From NCBI GenBank assembly GCA_012521855.1, contig JAAYLO010000162.1, positions 1-49,419 on the forward strand: a DNA stretch of 49,419 nt. The letters are read 5' to 3'. Positions 27,872 to 37,944 of this stretch are shown here, piece after piece (the first letter of the stretch is position 1; each line of letters opens with the position of its first letter). The translations under genes and the position numbers were made by a program. The notes under the pieces are model-generated. The model had not been told where the DNA came from. It ran no database searches and saw only the letters and a program-made list of their open reading frames with translations. This DNA comes from Halanaerobiaceae bacterium. GTDB taxonomy: Bacteria; Bacillota; Halanaerobiia; Halanaerobiales; DTU029.

Positions 27872-29392
27872 CTACTCTTTTAAAGGTAATGGGACCCAGA
27901 TGGACCAGCCTTTTTCTCCGCTATTGATAACACTGAAATGACCTGTCCCGTTTTCATCAGTCTTAACAATACCGCCGACATTACCTGTCAAATCATAAAA
28001 CAGTTGTTCAGACTGACGGGAGTTTATCTCTCTTGTAATCAATTCTCCATTATCTCCGCCGGCGATCATCATTACAAGTCCTGAACCCGGCCTTTCCTCT
28101 AACCCTGCCCTTACATAGGAATATACTTCTGCATCATTGTTTTCTACCTCATAAGATGGTCCATAGGCATAATCTCTTCTGGCTATAAGTATTTTTTCCA
28201 ACTCATCCCTTATCCCTGATGCATAAAAATCTTTCCAGTACAGCATTGGTATCCCCTGTTCCCTGCACATAATATAGGTATAGGCCTGGCATTTTCTCCT
28301 GAATATGGGGCTGGTATACTCAACATGATCCCTTCCTGTATCATGATTATCTACAAACGTAATCATCCTCTCCCCATAGGCAGGATCATTTACCAGACCG
28401 GCCCTATCCAGTGCCTTCATATTCATGGAACCGTCCCTCAGTAGGGAGAACTGCCTTCTTAAAGAAAAATCAAAGAGCCTTATGTGCTCATTGTTTATTT
28501 TCTTCAAAAAAAGTATCAGGCCCAGATTGTTTTCATACCAGGCCTCACCTATAAAAATTACTTCCTTCCCGGAATTATCCTGAATATAATTTATCCACTC
28601 ACTGATAAATTCAGTATCAATGTGTTTCAGTGCATCCAGCCGGAAACCATCAAAGCCGACTTCATTAATTATCCAGAGACCCCATTCCTTAAGTTCATCA
28701 ATGACCAATTGATTCTGATAATCAATATCCAGGCCCATAAGATAATCCTGATCAGCTGAATTATCCCATCTCTTCCCTGCAAAGAGCTCCGGCTCTTTCA
28801 GATCTATACCGTCAAAAGCCTGCCAGTCCCACTGCCATTCATCAGCTTTACTGTAATACTGCTCCCTTCCTTTCAATTCAAACCTGCTCAGAAGTTCCAT
28901 CTTTTTTCCCGAAGCAAGAATGACCTCCTCTTTCTCATCTCCACCCATCCGGTGGTTTAAAACAGCATCATAGAAAACCTTGATGCCCTGATTATGCAGC
29001 TCCTCAATCAACTGTTCCAGTTCAGCCCACGTTCCGTATTTTGTCCTGATACTGCCTTTCTGATTAAACTCTCCCAGATCCCAGAGATCATAGGCCGCAT
29101 ATCCTTCATCAAAGGGATCTTCTGCCTTGTTTGCAGGAGGGAGCCATACTCCCGTTATCCCCAGTTCCGCCAGTTCATGGGAACGTTGAGTGATTAACTG
29201 CCAGAGATTAGCTTCCCCGGGATATTTTTCAGCATATTCTCCCCTGTTCATCTCCCAGTAAAAAGCCTGCAGATATGTTTCATTTTCAGGCGGCTTTTCC
29301 TTTGCTGCCGCCGGTATACCTGCCTGTTGTATTATGATGAACAGCAGGACCGGGATATATAAATAAATAATCCTGTACAATGTCCTTTTCAT
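27872..29392 (-). CDS. amyA: secreted alpha-amylase (GH13, liquefying type)
   Basis: 506-residue endo-amylase for starch. A signal peptide (hydrophobic residues about 8-25, cut after PAAA) directs export. The barrel shows YLQAFYWEMNRGEY, VWLPPANKA, AVLNHRMGGD, the nucleophile GFDGFRLDALKH, the acid/base IFIGEAWY and TFVDNHDTGRD. It ends in a small beta domain (GWSIWVPLP). The ATG at 29392 has AAAGGAGG 8 bases upstream. The preceding amylase gene (29490-31601) is a paralogue sharing the same C-terminal domain. A short hairpin lies between the two, without a T-run. Confidence 0.93.
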   Translation of the reverse strand: MKRTLYRIIYLYIPVLLFIIIQQAGIPAAAKEKPPENETYLQAFYWEMNRGEYAEKYPGEANLWQLITQRSHELAELGITGVWLPPANKAEDPFDEGYAAYDLWDLGEFNQKGSIRTKYGTWAELEQLIEELHNQGIKVFYDAVLNHRMGGDEKEEVILASGKKMELLSRFELKGREQYYSKADEWQWDWQAFDGIDLKEPELFAGKRWDNSADQDYLMGLDIDYQNQLVIDELKEWGLWIINEVGFDGFRLDALKHIDTEFISEWINYIQDNSGKEVIFIGEAWYENNLGLILFLKKINNEHIRLFDFSLRRQFSLLRDGSMNMKALDRAGLVNDPAYGERMITFVDNHDTGRDHVEYTSPIFRRKCQAYTYIMCREQGIPMLYWKDFYASGIRDELEKILIARRDYAYGPSYEVENNDAEVYSYVRAGLEERPGSGLVMMIAGGDNGELITREINSRQSEQLFYDLTGNVGGIVKTDENGTGHFSVINSGEKGWSIWVPLPLKE

Positions 29393-29489
29393 TCATTTTA
29401 CCTCCTTTCAATCTCCGCCGGCTCCCGTTTCCAGAACGTTTACTCTCCGGGCCCTGCTGTTTTTTTTTTGAAGGCCTTATCAAGGCTTT

Positions 29490-31601
29490 CTAGTTAACAG
29501 GAACCCAGATGCTCCAGCCCAGGACTTCATTCTGAACAACCTTGAAATCTCCATAGCCATTGGAATCAGTTGTAACTATACCGGAAACATGGCCGGCAAG
29601 ATCATAGAAGCTCGTATCAGGCTGTCTTGAATTGATATTTTTTACTGCAATATTACCACTCGTTCCATCTGATATCAAAAAGACGAGCCCGTCTCCGGGT
29701 ACTTCTGGTAAACCTTCACGCACATAACAGTACACATCATGATCATTTCCATAATATTCATGACCAGGGCCATAGGCAAAATATCTTCTGGCTTTGATTA
29801 TTACATCCAGTTCAGGGGCCATACCGTAATCCTCATAATCTTTGGCAAAAACACAGGGAATGCCGTCAGCCCTGAGCAGTATATAACAATAGGCCTGATT
29901 CTTATATCTTATAACCTGAGGCTGATTATAAGGATTGCCATCCCGGCAGGTATCATGATTATCAACAAAGGTTACTACCTGATTCCTGTAATCACTATTG
30001 ACCAGTCCTCCCCAGAACCTCATATCTTTCCAGCCATTACTTAAGTCAACAAAATCATTTCTTAAAGGAAAATCAAAGACCTTCATACAATTGGAAACCG
30101 AATTCAAATAATCGATTAACTGATTCTGGTCATTGATCCAGGCTTCTCCCACAACAAAGATATCTTTACTGCTTGATGAGCGGACATGGCCTATAAATTC
30201 CTGTATAAAACCGCTGTCGATATGTTTAACGGCATCCAGCCGGAATCCGTCAAAACCTATCACATTTATTATCCATGAACCCCATTCTTTTATCTCGTCT
30301 TTTACATTATCATTCTGATAATCGATATCTTCTCCCATCAGGTAATCACTATCATAGGTATAATCCCATGTCTTATATGGAAAAAGCCCGTTATAATCCC
30401 CGTCAAAACACTCAAAATTCCAGCTCCATTCACCGGCACGGGAGTAGTAATAATTCCTCCCAATGCCATTATACATGGTCCAGGCCGTCCTGCCATAAAA
30501 TATTTCCTGGCCGTCTGCACCCAATTTGTGGTTCAGGACTGCATCATAATATGCCGCAATATCATATGCCTTCATTGTGTTCAATAAACTTTCCAGTTCA
30601 CTTTTCGTACCCCACCTGGTAGCAATTGTCCCTTTCTGGTCAAATTCACCCAGATCCCAGAGGTCATAGGGGCTGTAGCCGACATCAGATCTGCCGCTTC
30701 CTCATTTGCCGGCGGGAGGGAGCCACATGGAAGTGATCCCTATCTCCGCAAATCTGGGAATATTGGACTCCAGCCTCTTCCACAGATCAGGGGCACTATT
30801 CCAGTAAAAGGCCTGGTAAATGGTATTGTTTACCTTATCTGCCGGGATATCCGGATAATGCCCGGATCCAGGTATTTGATAGGGAGCTTCATCATACCAT
30901 ACAATTCCATCATACCAGCCTGTCTCTGCCGGATACCTCGTTGTCTCTGTTGAATGATCCCTGTTGAAAATCATTTTCAGGGCTTTTGGAGGAGTGGATA
31001 AGTATTCCCCGGTGATTTCAAAGACATACCAGTCATCTACTACTTTTTTCATTTCAGGTTGAGTATCCCAGCTATATCCCATATTTTCTGAAATAGGTAT
31101 TCCTTCATGCTCCCAGACCCAGATAGTCGGTACCCGATGGGGACATTTATAATATATTTCAATGGTTTTTCCAGGGAATTGAACTGGCTTTTCAACAAAT
31201 TCCAGCAGAGTGATTTCAACTATGCTGCCTGTCATTGTTGGCAGGGCTGAAGCAGAGCCCTGAAAGACCGGTATATTATTCCCGGTATAGGCTGTCACAA
31301 CAATATTGTAACTTATGCCTTTCTTCAAATTATCAAAGCAAAAAACCACATTTTTATCAGCAGTACCGATATTTTTAGTTTCAATATATTCCTCCAGAGG
31401 ATTATTAGCATTTTTAACTACAACCCTTACACTCTCAAGCTCCCCTTCTATATCTTCCAGTGATGTTTTAATATATAATATCCCCCTGTCACTGATATCA
31501 TTTTTATCCTTACTGCACCCGGCCAGGATAACCAATGATACAATGATGAGGAACAAAAATATCCGCTTACTCACTAACTGGTGCTTATGACCATTAATCA
31601 T
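29490..31601 (-). pseudogene. lipoprotein alpha-amylase with starch-binding domain, interrupted by one in-frame TGA
   Basis: The N-terminus has a lipoprotein signal (LVILAGCSKDK, Cys near residue 29), then a fibronectin-like region (about 40-135), a starch-binding-like domain (about 150-245, VPTIWVWEHEG) and a GH13 barrel similar to the liquefying amylases. Codon 300 (30702-30704) is TGA inside the second-strand region PPAGK-stop-GSGRSDVGYSPYDLW. The same frame then runs on, uninterrupted, with GFDGFRLDAVKH, FVVGEAW and TFVDNHDT to the end of 703 residues. All catalytic residues lie after the stop, so the short product would be inactive. GGA to TGA is the simplest change. It lies between the secreted pullulanase and amyA. 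Confidence 0.85.
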
Positions 31602-31675
31602 ACCCTACCCCCTTATAATCTAAAAGAACCCCAAAATAAATTCCTGTTATAATTCAATAGCAGTATCCGGTAAAT

Positions 31676-34321
31676 CTAATTATGGATGACTGCTGCTGAA
31701 ATGGCAGGTACCATAACCATACCTTTACCCAGAACCACCTCTGTATCATCTAAAGGCTGGACTCCTGCTTTTTTGCCGTCAACTACTACCAGCCAGTCTG
31801 TATCTACACCAGGAATTTCTATGGTTTTTGCAGTACGGTTTGAATTGTAAATGACAACAATTTCATCCCATTCTTCTGTACCATCCTGTTCCTTCAGTCT
31901 GAAGGCAACTATGTTTTCTTCCTCTACAGGTATAAATTCAATACCCCTCTGTATTTCATCCATTGTTTCCATACGAAAGGCTTCATGTTCTCTCCTGAGT
32001 TTTATCAACCCTTTACAGTAATTATATATTTCAGGATATTTTTCTTTGTTTGACCAGACCAACTGGTTGGTCAGGTCACCGGAATCATAGCTGTTGTGAT
32101 CTATACCATATTGCAGATTATCAGGATCAGGTTTGCTTCTGAGCATTTCTGAACCGCCATGGATGAATGCCTTTCCCTGTGAGGTCATTACAATAGCCAG
32201 GGCAAGTTTGTGCATTCTCATTTTTTCTTCCATACTGGCATCTGCTGCTGAGATATTCAGCTTATCCCAGAGAGTACGGTCATCATGGCAGCTTACATAA
32301 TTAATTACCTCTTCAGGATCATCTGCAAAACGGTCATAAGGTGTAGTCATCAGTGGTACCGTTTCCGGAAAACTTACCATACTGCCGATAACGCCTGTTC
32401 TGATCTTGATCTCATTACCCCTTACACCCTGTACGAAACCTCCCTCTTCAGGTGCTGAAAAGGCTGAGGGTTGAATAATTCCATCTCTGATTGTATCACT
32501 GAAAACTGCAGCAATATTATCATATTTTAAAAGACTGCGGTGGCTGGTACTGTTTTCACCCTTAATATACCTCTCCTCTAAAGGCAGGGCTGTAGCCATA
32601 TTCCAGCCTTCACCATGGAGGACTGCATCCGGATTCAGTGCCCTGATCGCTTCAGCCACTGAAAGCATTGTTGTTTCATCATGAAGCCCCATCAAGTCAA
32701 AACGGAAACCGTCAATATGATATTCTTTTACCCAGTAACATGTTGAATCGATAATAAGTTTTCTCATCATGGCTCTCCTGGAAGCTGTATCATTTCCGCA
32801 CCCTGAGCCGTTGCTGTATGAGCCGTCAGGATTTCTGCGGTAATAATAATCAGGTACTATATCATCAAGGGTGGAAGTAATTGCGGTATGGTTATATACA
32901 ACATCAAGCAATACTCCTATTCCGGCATCATGAAGTGCCTTAATCAGGGTTTTTAATTCTTTTATCCTCAGATGGGGATCCCCGGCATCCAGGGAATACC
33001 TTCCTTCAGGAGAAAAGTAATTGTGTGGGTCATAACCCCAGTTATAATTGACTTCACCTGCACTGCCCCTGTTTTCAAAACTCCGGTCTCTTTCATTGCC
33101 ATAATAATAATTAAGGACAGGCATCAATTGAACATGGGTTATACCGAGGTCGGTTAGATGAGGAATTTTTTCAATAAACCCGGTATATGTCCCCCTCTTT
33201 TCCTCCTCAACACCTGAATCTTCAGAAATGGTGAAATCACGTACTGAGATTTCATAGATGATGACATCTTCCTGATCTTCGATACTTACATAATCATCAA
33301 GCTCCCATCCCTCTGGATTGCATTGATCCAGATCCACTACCGCTCCCTTTCCAACCTTATCAGGGCCGTCACTGTCAAAAGCAGCCATAGAACGGGCATA
33401 TGGATCAAGGACCAGTCTGCCCCTTTCACCGTATCTTACATAATACTGATAAAACTCACCGGCAAGATCTCCTGTAATCTCTACACTCCAGACACCCTGG
33501 GTATTTTTCTCCATTCCTTCAATCCGGTATGCTTCCAGGTCGTCTCCATCTTTATATAAGTACAGCTGGACCTCAGAAGCCAGGGGAGCCCACAATTTAA
33601 AAACTGTACTGCCCTTTGAATAAAGGGCTCCCAGTTCACCATCATAGGCATAGATTTCATCAATCAATTCCGGGCTTATAGTTGTATAAGCAGTCAGGGA
33701 GCCGCACTCAATTCTATAGGTCCTGCTTATATCCAGTTCTTCCCGGGTTGTTATGGTATAAACCGGGCTTGCAGAGATATCCAGTTTTGCCAGCGGTATA
33801 TAATCATATCCATCCCTGACAAAAACAGCCTGGGATATTTCACTGCGGAATTCCACAACTATTGTATTTTTACCGGTTATTACAGCCCTGATTATTTTGT
33901 TGCCTGCGGCCTTCAGGGCTTCTTCCAGGCTGGTGTAGGTCCTTTCATCTCCAGATACAGCCCAGGCTTCTCTGTTTGTATCAGGATCCGGATATGCTCT
34001 GTCTGGCTGGGGGTCTTTTAGATCTCCCTTGTGGATAATAAAATTCAGATCACCAACACCCTCTTTGTAGGGGATATCCCAATATGCCCCATAATCATCA
34101 AAGCCGCTTATCTCTACCGGTTTAGTCCATAATACCTCACTGCCGTTATAGCCTTCACCCCAGATATGAAGGCCCCAGCCCAGGTATTCACCATCAAATC
34201 TGTGATAATGCAGCCTGACATGACCCTCAGGTATGTCATCTGCCAGTAAATAACCGCTGAACAACAGAACCATCAGGAAAACCAGAACAATTACCAACTC
34301 AGAGTATTTCCCTCTATTCAT
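31676..34321 (-). CDS. pulA: secreted type I pullulanase (GH13_14) with PUD/CBM41 domain
   Basis: 881-residue debranching enzyme. Signal peptide residues about 10-30, then a CBM41/PUD starch-binding domain (VRLHYHRFDGEYLGWGLHIW), a second beta domain, CBM48 (TVFKLWAPLASEVQLYLY) and the barrel. Pullulanase markers are YNWGYDPHNYFSPEG, DVVYNHTA, IDGFRFDLMGLHD (nucleophile), VLHGEGWNM (acid/base) and NYVSCHDDRTLWD. The ATG at 34321 is chosen because AAAGGAG lies 7 bases upstream. It follows malG by 32 bases, in an operon linking debranching to uptake. Unlike the glycogen-operon pullulanase it is intact. Confidence 0.94.
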   Translation of the reverse strand: MNRGKYSELVIVLVFLMVLLFSGYLLADDIPEGHVRLHYHRFDGEYLGWGLHIWGEGYNGSEVLWTKPVEISGFDDYGAYWDIPYKEGVGDLNFIIHKGDLKDPQPDRAYPDPDTNREAWAVSGDERTYTSLEEALKAAGNKIIRAVITGKNTIVVEFRSEISQAVFVRDGYDYIPLAKLDISASPVYTITTREELDISRTYRIECGSLTAYTTISPELIDEIYAYDGELGALYSKGSTVFKLWAPLASEVQLYLYKDGDDLEAYRIEGMEKNTQGVWSVEITGDLAGEFYQYYVRYGERGRLVLDPYARSMAAFDSDGPDKVGKGAVVDLDQCNPEGWELDDYVSIEDQEDVIIYEISVRDFTISEDSGVEEEKRGTYTGFIEKIPHLTDLGITHVQLMPVLNYYYGNERDRSFENRGSAGEVNYNWGYDPHNYFSPEGRYSLDAGDPHLRIKELKTLIKALHDAGIGVLLDVVYNHTAITSTLDDIVPDYYYRRNPDGSYSNGSGCGNDTASRRAMMRKLIIDSTCYWVKEYHIDGFRFDLMGLHDETTMLSVAEAIRALNPDAVLHGEGWNMATALPLEERYIKGENSTSHRSLLKYDNIAAVFSDTIRDGIIQPSAFSAPEEGGFVQGVRGNEIKIRTGVIGSMVSFPETVPLMTTPYDRFADDPEEVINYVSCHDDRTLWDKLNISAADASMEEKMRMHKLALAIVMTSQGKAFIHGGSEMLRSKPDPDNLQYGIDHNSYDSGDLTNQLVWSNKEKYPEIYNYCKGLIKLRREHEAFRMETMDEIQRGIEFIPVEEENIVAFRLKEQDGTEEWDEIVVIYNSNRTAKTIEIPGVDTDWLVVVDGKKAGVQPLDDTEVVLGKGMVMVPAISAAVIHN

Positions 34322-34353
34322 TTCCAATCTCCTTTATTATAAAATAAACTATC

Positions 34354-35205
34354 TTACTGTTTTGCAGAGCCTTTTGTTAAACCGCTGATCAGCATTCCCT
34401 GTAAAGCCAGATAAAGAACGGTTATCGGTAAGGCGGCCAGTATTGCACCTGCTGCAAACATGGTAAAATTCTTACTGAACTGATCAGCAATGAAATCCCT
34501 TAATCCCACCGCCAGTGTATATTTTGAAGGTGTAGTAAGTACAATCCTGGCCATAAGAAAATCGGTAAAGGGCCCGACAAAAGAAAAAATAGCCAGGACA
34601 GAGATAATCGGTACACAGAGTGGAAGTATGATTTTCCAGAGTATTGTCCACTGGCTGGCACCATCGATGATAGCTGCTTCTTCCATTGAACGGGGAATTG
34701 TATCCAGATATCCCTTCATCAACCAGGTATTGTATGGTATAGATCCGCCTGCATAGATCAGGATCAGACCCAGGTGGCTGTCAAGCAGGCCGGCTAAATT
34801 GAGCAGGAGATAAATAGCCACCATATTCATGGTTGCAGGAAACATCTGTAGTATTAACATGACCATCAGGCCGTATTTGCGTCCTGTAAAGCGTAATCTG
34901 GAAAAAGCATAACTTGTTAAGGTTACGAGAAAAATACTCAAAAGAGAGCTTCCTGTACCGACCTTGATACTATTTACATACCAGGACGCAAATCTTGTCT
35001 CAGTGAATAATTCTTTGTAATGGTCAAAGGTATAGTTTCGCGGCAGCAGTGAAACTGAAGAGCTATACAAATTGCTGCCAGGATTAAGTGATGCACTGAA
35101 TATCCACAACACTGGAACAAATACAATAAAGATTATTAAAAGCAGAAAAAGATAGGAAAAAGCGAGTGATAAATAATTTCTTACCCTTTGAGAATTTATT
35201 TTCAC
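34354..35205 (-). CDS. malG: maltodextrin ABC transporter permease, MalG-like
   Basis: 283-residue inner-membrane permease with six predicted helices and the EAA loop EEAAIIDGASQWTILWKIIL. Starts at a GTG that overlaps the malF stop (GTGA), with GAGGAG upstream. Partner of malF and malE. No ATPase gene is nearby. Confidence 0.92.
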   Translation of the reverse strand: MKINSQRVRNYLSLAFSYLFLLLIIFIVFVPVLWIFSASLNPGSNLYSSSVSLLPRNYTFDHYKELFTETRFASWYVNSIKVGTGSSLLSIFLVTLTSYAFSRLRFTGRKYGLMVMLILQMFPATMNMVAIYLLLNLAGLLDSHLGLILIYAGGSIPYNTWLMKGYLDTIPRSMEEAAIIDGASQWTILWKIILPLCVPIISVLAIFSFVGPFTDFLMARIVLTTPSKYTLAVGLRDFIADQFSKNFTMFAAGAILAALPITVLYLALQGMLISGLTKGSAKQ

Positions 35206-36503
35206 TGCAGCATCTCCTCCTCCTGGAAAGAACTGCTTCTATAGAAGTTATAGATACTGAATCCGGCCAGGATGAAAAATATGATCAATGATATTGCTGA
35301 TGCATAATTGTATTTGTTTTTCTCTGTGGTCAATTTAAATATCCAGGAGATTAAAATATCTGTCCCGCCGGCTCCCCCCTGCTGCCCAAATTCAAAGGGC
35401 CTTCCTGAATTCAGCAGATAAATCAAAGTAAAGTTATTGAAATTATAGGCAAAGCTCATAATCATCAATGGTGCCATGGAAAACCAGAGAAGCGGAAGCG
35501 TAATATAGCGGAATTTTTGCCATGGGCTCACACCATCAACTATTGCTGCCTCATATATGTCAGCAGGAATCCCCTGCAGGATACCGGTAATCATTATCAT
35601 TGCATGAGGATAGCCGACCCAGAGATTAACCAGAATAACCGCCAGCCTTGTAAGAGCAGTCTGTGTTAACCAGTGTACTGGCTGGATATTAAACATCTTT
35701 CCTAATAACTGGTTTACAATCCCGAAGTTTGTATTCAGTGCCCCGCTCCAGATCAGGATACTGACAAAAGCAGGTATGGCCCAGGGCAGGATCAATAGTG
35801 TCCGGATTATCTTCCTGAATTTAAGACGGGGATTATTTAGAATTACGGCCAGAAGACAACCCAGGCCGTATGTTGTAAGTGTAGAGAAAACTGCCCAGAT
35901 GACAGTCCAGGATCCTACGCGGATAAAAGTAGTCCTCCAGGAACTGATGGAGAAGATTTCACGGAAATTTTTAAATCCTACCCAGTCTATCAAATTAGCA
36001 GGCGGTAAATGATAAAGATCATAATTTGTAAAGGCTATTAAAATTGAGTAGATCAAAGGTAATACTGTAAAACATAGTATGGCAGTAAGCCCGGGGGATA
36101 AGACCAGGTAAGAAAACCCGGTATCTTTTATGTTTTTCAGTGATTCTTTAAATCCCGGCGGCTCTTTTCCCTGATCCCGTAAGAGGCCGTTTTTATAGGC
36201 ATCCCGTATGTTAAAGATGTAAATATCGGTTATTATTAAAAGCAGAAATACGGTCAGTACGCCATAAATCAGTAAAAACAGGGAATGATCCTCCATTGCC
36301 GTCTCCCCCAGTGTAATCAAACCATATATATTACCCCGGATAAAGGCTATGCTATTCATCACCGCAAAATTGAATAATAAGAACAAGAACCCCTTAATTA
36401 TCTGGCCATTAAAGAGTTGACCTGTACCCATACAGAACAGGGATAAGAGTGCAACTATATAGCGTCTGCTCAGCAGCAAGCGGGTCTTTTTCTTCAATCT
36501 CAT
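35202..36503 (-). CDS. malF: maltodextrin ABC transporter permease, MalF-like
   Basis: 433-residue permease. An extra N-terminal block of about 130 residues with further membrane helices (VALLSLFCMGTGQLFNG) precedes the usual six-helix core, as in the longer Gram-positive MalF/MdxF proteins. The EAA loop is YEAAIVDGVSPWQKFRYITL. SD GAGGTGA. It follows malE across a hairpin-bearing gap of 102 bases. Confidence 0.92.
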   Translation of the reverse strand: MRLKKKTRLLLSRRYIVALLSLFCMGTGQLFNGQIIKGFLFLLFNFAVMNSIAFIRGNIYGLITLGETAMEDHSLFLLIYGVLTVFLLLIITDIYIFNIRDAYKNGLLRDQGKEPPGFKESLKNIKDTGFSYLVLSPGLTAILCFTVLPLIYSILIAFTNYDLYHLPPANLIDWVGFKNFREIFSISSWRTTFIRVGSWTVIWAVFSTLTTYGLGCLLAVILNNPRLKFRKIIRTLLILPWAIPAFVSILIWSGALNTNFGIVNQLLGKMFNIQPVHWLTQTALTRLAVILVNLWVGYPHAMIMITGILQGIPADIYEAAIVDGVSPWQKFRYITLPLLWFSMAPLMIMSFAYNFNNFTLIYLLNSGRPFEFGQQGGAGGTDILISWIFKLTTEKNKYNYASAISLIIFFILAGFSIYNFYRSSSFQEEEMLQ

Positions 36504-36541
36504 TTTTTCACCTCGCTTTTCATCGAAGTTCCTGGAGAATC

Positions 36542-36587
36542 CCGGCTTATAAAAGCCGGCTCTATCATTTAGAAAAATGATAGAGCC
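36542..36587 (-). promoter_or_regulatory. two overlapping hairpins between malE and malF
   Basis: The first has 13-base perfect arms GGCTCTATCATTT and AAATGATAGAGCC with an AGAA loop (36558-36587). The second has CCGGCTT/AAGCCGG with an ATAA loop (36542-36559). They share two bases. No T-run follows in the transcript, so partial termination or mRNA protection fits best. Confidence 0.65.
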
Positions 36588-36605
36588 AACCTTGAAAGCA
36601 GTATA

Positions 36606-37814
36606 CTACTTTTTCATCATCTCTATATTTTCCCTGATCTGCTGGACAGCCACAGGCAGAACCTCTTCAGGAGCAGCATCACCATTGACAACAAAAGTGA
36701 GGGCATTAATCATGGGTTCCCAGACCTGTGACATCTCCGGTATATTGGGCATAGGCTCACCCCGGCCGGCCTGAATCGCAAAAGCCCTATAATTTTCATC
36801 TTCCCGGAATTCCGGCATATCTATAACATCTTCCCGGGCAGGTATAATGGCTGTCAATTCGTGTTGTCTGTAGTTATTTTCCTTTGAGGTCAACCACAAG
36901 ATGAATTTGAGGGCTTCTTCCTTATTCTCACTGAAATTACTGATATAATAACCCTTTACCCCCATATATTGTTTTGGATAATTACCGTTTTCAAGTTTTG
37001 GTAATGGCGCTATCCCATAATTAATCCCTGATTTATTCAGATTATCGAATTCCCAGGGACCGGTAAGGGTCACTGCCAGGTCTCCTGCTGTAAAAAGGCC
37101 CATGGCAACATCATATGTGCTGCCTTCAGGCATCAAACCAGATGTCCTGAAACTCCTGATCAGTTTCATGGCTTCAATGGCACCTTCATTTGCTAAACCA
37201 ATATCATCAGGATTTAAACTCCCATCTTCATTCCTGTCGAAGACATAGCCTCCATAACCTGCAATAATTCCATGCATATAGTAAAAATCTTCTAAATTAG
37301 CCAGAAAACCATACTTATTCTCTTCCGGCCTGTTCAAGGAAATAACCAGATCCAGGAATTCATCAAAATTTTCGGGTATTTCTGATATGATGTCTTTATT
37401 ATAGACTAATGCAGTAGTCTCTACGGCATATGGTATACCGTACAACTTCCCGCCTACCCTCATGGCCTGTACTGCTGTATCACTATATACACCGAGATCA
37501 ACCTGGTCTTCCGGTATTTCCCATAATAATCCCTGCATTACCGGAATCCCTAACTGGTCATGAGGCCAGGCCATTATATCCGGGCCTTTACCGGCAGGGC
37601 CGTCCAGTGCCAGTTTGTCATCCTGGGATAATTGGTCTACAGGTTGTACCTCAATCTCTATACCGGTCTCGTCTTCATAGATTTTGCCCATCAAATTAAT
37701 AAAGTCCTCCTGGGGCCCTGAACTCTGCCAGACCACCAATTTCGTTGCTCCTGCACTGAAAGACATTAAAAATACCAGTAATACTGACAAAACAACCCTG
37801 AAACAAGTTTTCAC
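36606..37814 (-). CDS. malE: maltose/maltodextrin-binding protein
   Basis: 402-residue solute-binding protein (SBP_bac_1). Signal peptide with hydrophobic core at about 7-20, cut near SAGA, no lipobox cysteine. The sequence KLVVWQSSG, GPDIMAWPHDQLG, YGIPYAVETTALVYNKD and LTGPWEFDNL is close to known MalE/MdxE. It starts at GTG 37814, behind GGGAGGAG. Transcription probably begins near tandem LacI operators at 37925-37957. It is followed by malF, malG, pullulanase and amylases. Confidence 0.93.
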   Translation of the reverse strand: MKTCFRVVLSVLLVFLMSFSAGATKLVVWQSSGPQEDFINLMGKIYEDETGIEIEVQPVDQLSQDDKLALDGPAGKGPDIMAWPHDQLGIPVMQGLLWEIPEDQVDLGVYSDTAVQAMRVGGKLYGIPYAVETTALVYNKDIISEIPENFDEFLDLVISLNRPEENKYGFLANLEDFYYMHGIIAGYGGYVFDRNEDGSLNPDDIGLANEGAIEAMKLIRSFRTSGLMPEGSTYDVAMGLFTAGDLAVTLTGPWEFDNLNKSGINYGIAPLPKLENGNYPKQYMGVKGYYISNFSENKEEALKFILWLTSKENNYRQHELTAIIPAREDVIDMPEFREDENYRAFAIQAGRGEPMPNIPEMSQVWEPMINALTFVVNGDAAPEEVLPVAVQQIRENIEMMKK

Positions 37815-37846
37815 TATTTTCTCCTCCCTTTTTATTTATACATTTT

Positions 37847-37908
37847 TATTAGAAACATATCTAATGCCAGCAAAGAATCTGAATACGTCTATCTATATGT
37901 TTCTAATA
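37847..37908. repeat. 14-base perfect inverted repeat in the malE leader
   Basis: Arms TATTAGAAACATAT (37847-37860) and ATATGTTTCTAATA (37895-37908) are separated by 34 bases. It lies between the tandem LacI operators and the malE ribosome-binding site. It could form a leader hairpin or be a pair of binding sites for a second regulator. Confidence 0.6.
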
Positions 37909-37924
37909 TAAAACGAATTTTTTC

Positions 37925-37936
37925 GCAAACGTTTGC
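37925..37936. promoter_or_regulatory. LacI-type operator 1 before malE, perfect palindrome GCAAACGTTTGC
   Basis: Exact 12-base palindrome of the LacI/MalR/CcpA class. Its centre (37930/37931) is 20 bp from that of operator 2. I could not fit a convincing -10/-35 pair here; TATATT at about 37896-37901 on the minus strand is a possible -10. Confidence 0.75.
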
Positions 37937-37944
37937 ACAAATGG

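Noticed and set aside
29440..29490. Hairpin between the two amylase genes as a terminator
   Set aside because: The stem is short and imperfect and is followed by an A-run, not a T-run, on the transcribed strand.
15473..30704. Reading TGA as glycine throughout (alternative genetic code)
   Set aside because: TGA ends several genes in tight operons here, for example both permease genes overlapping as GTGA, so it is a normal stop codon in this organism.
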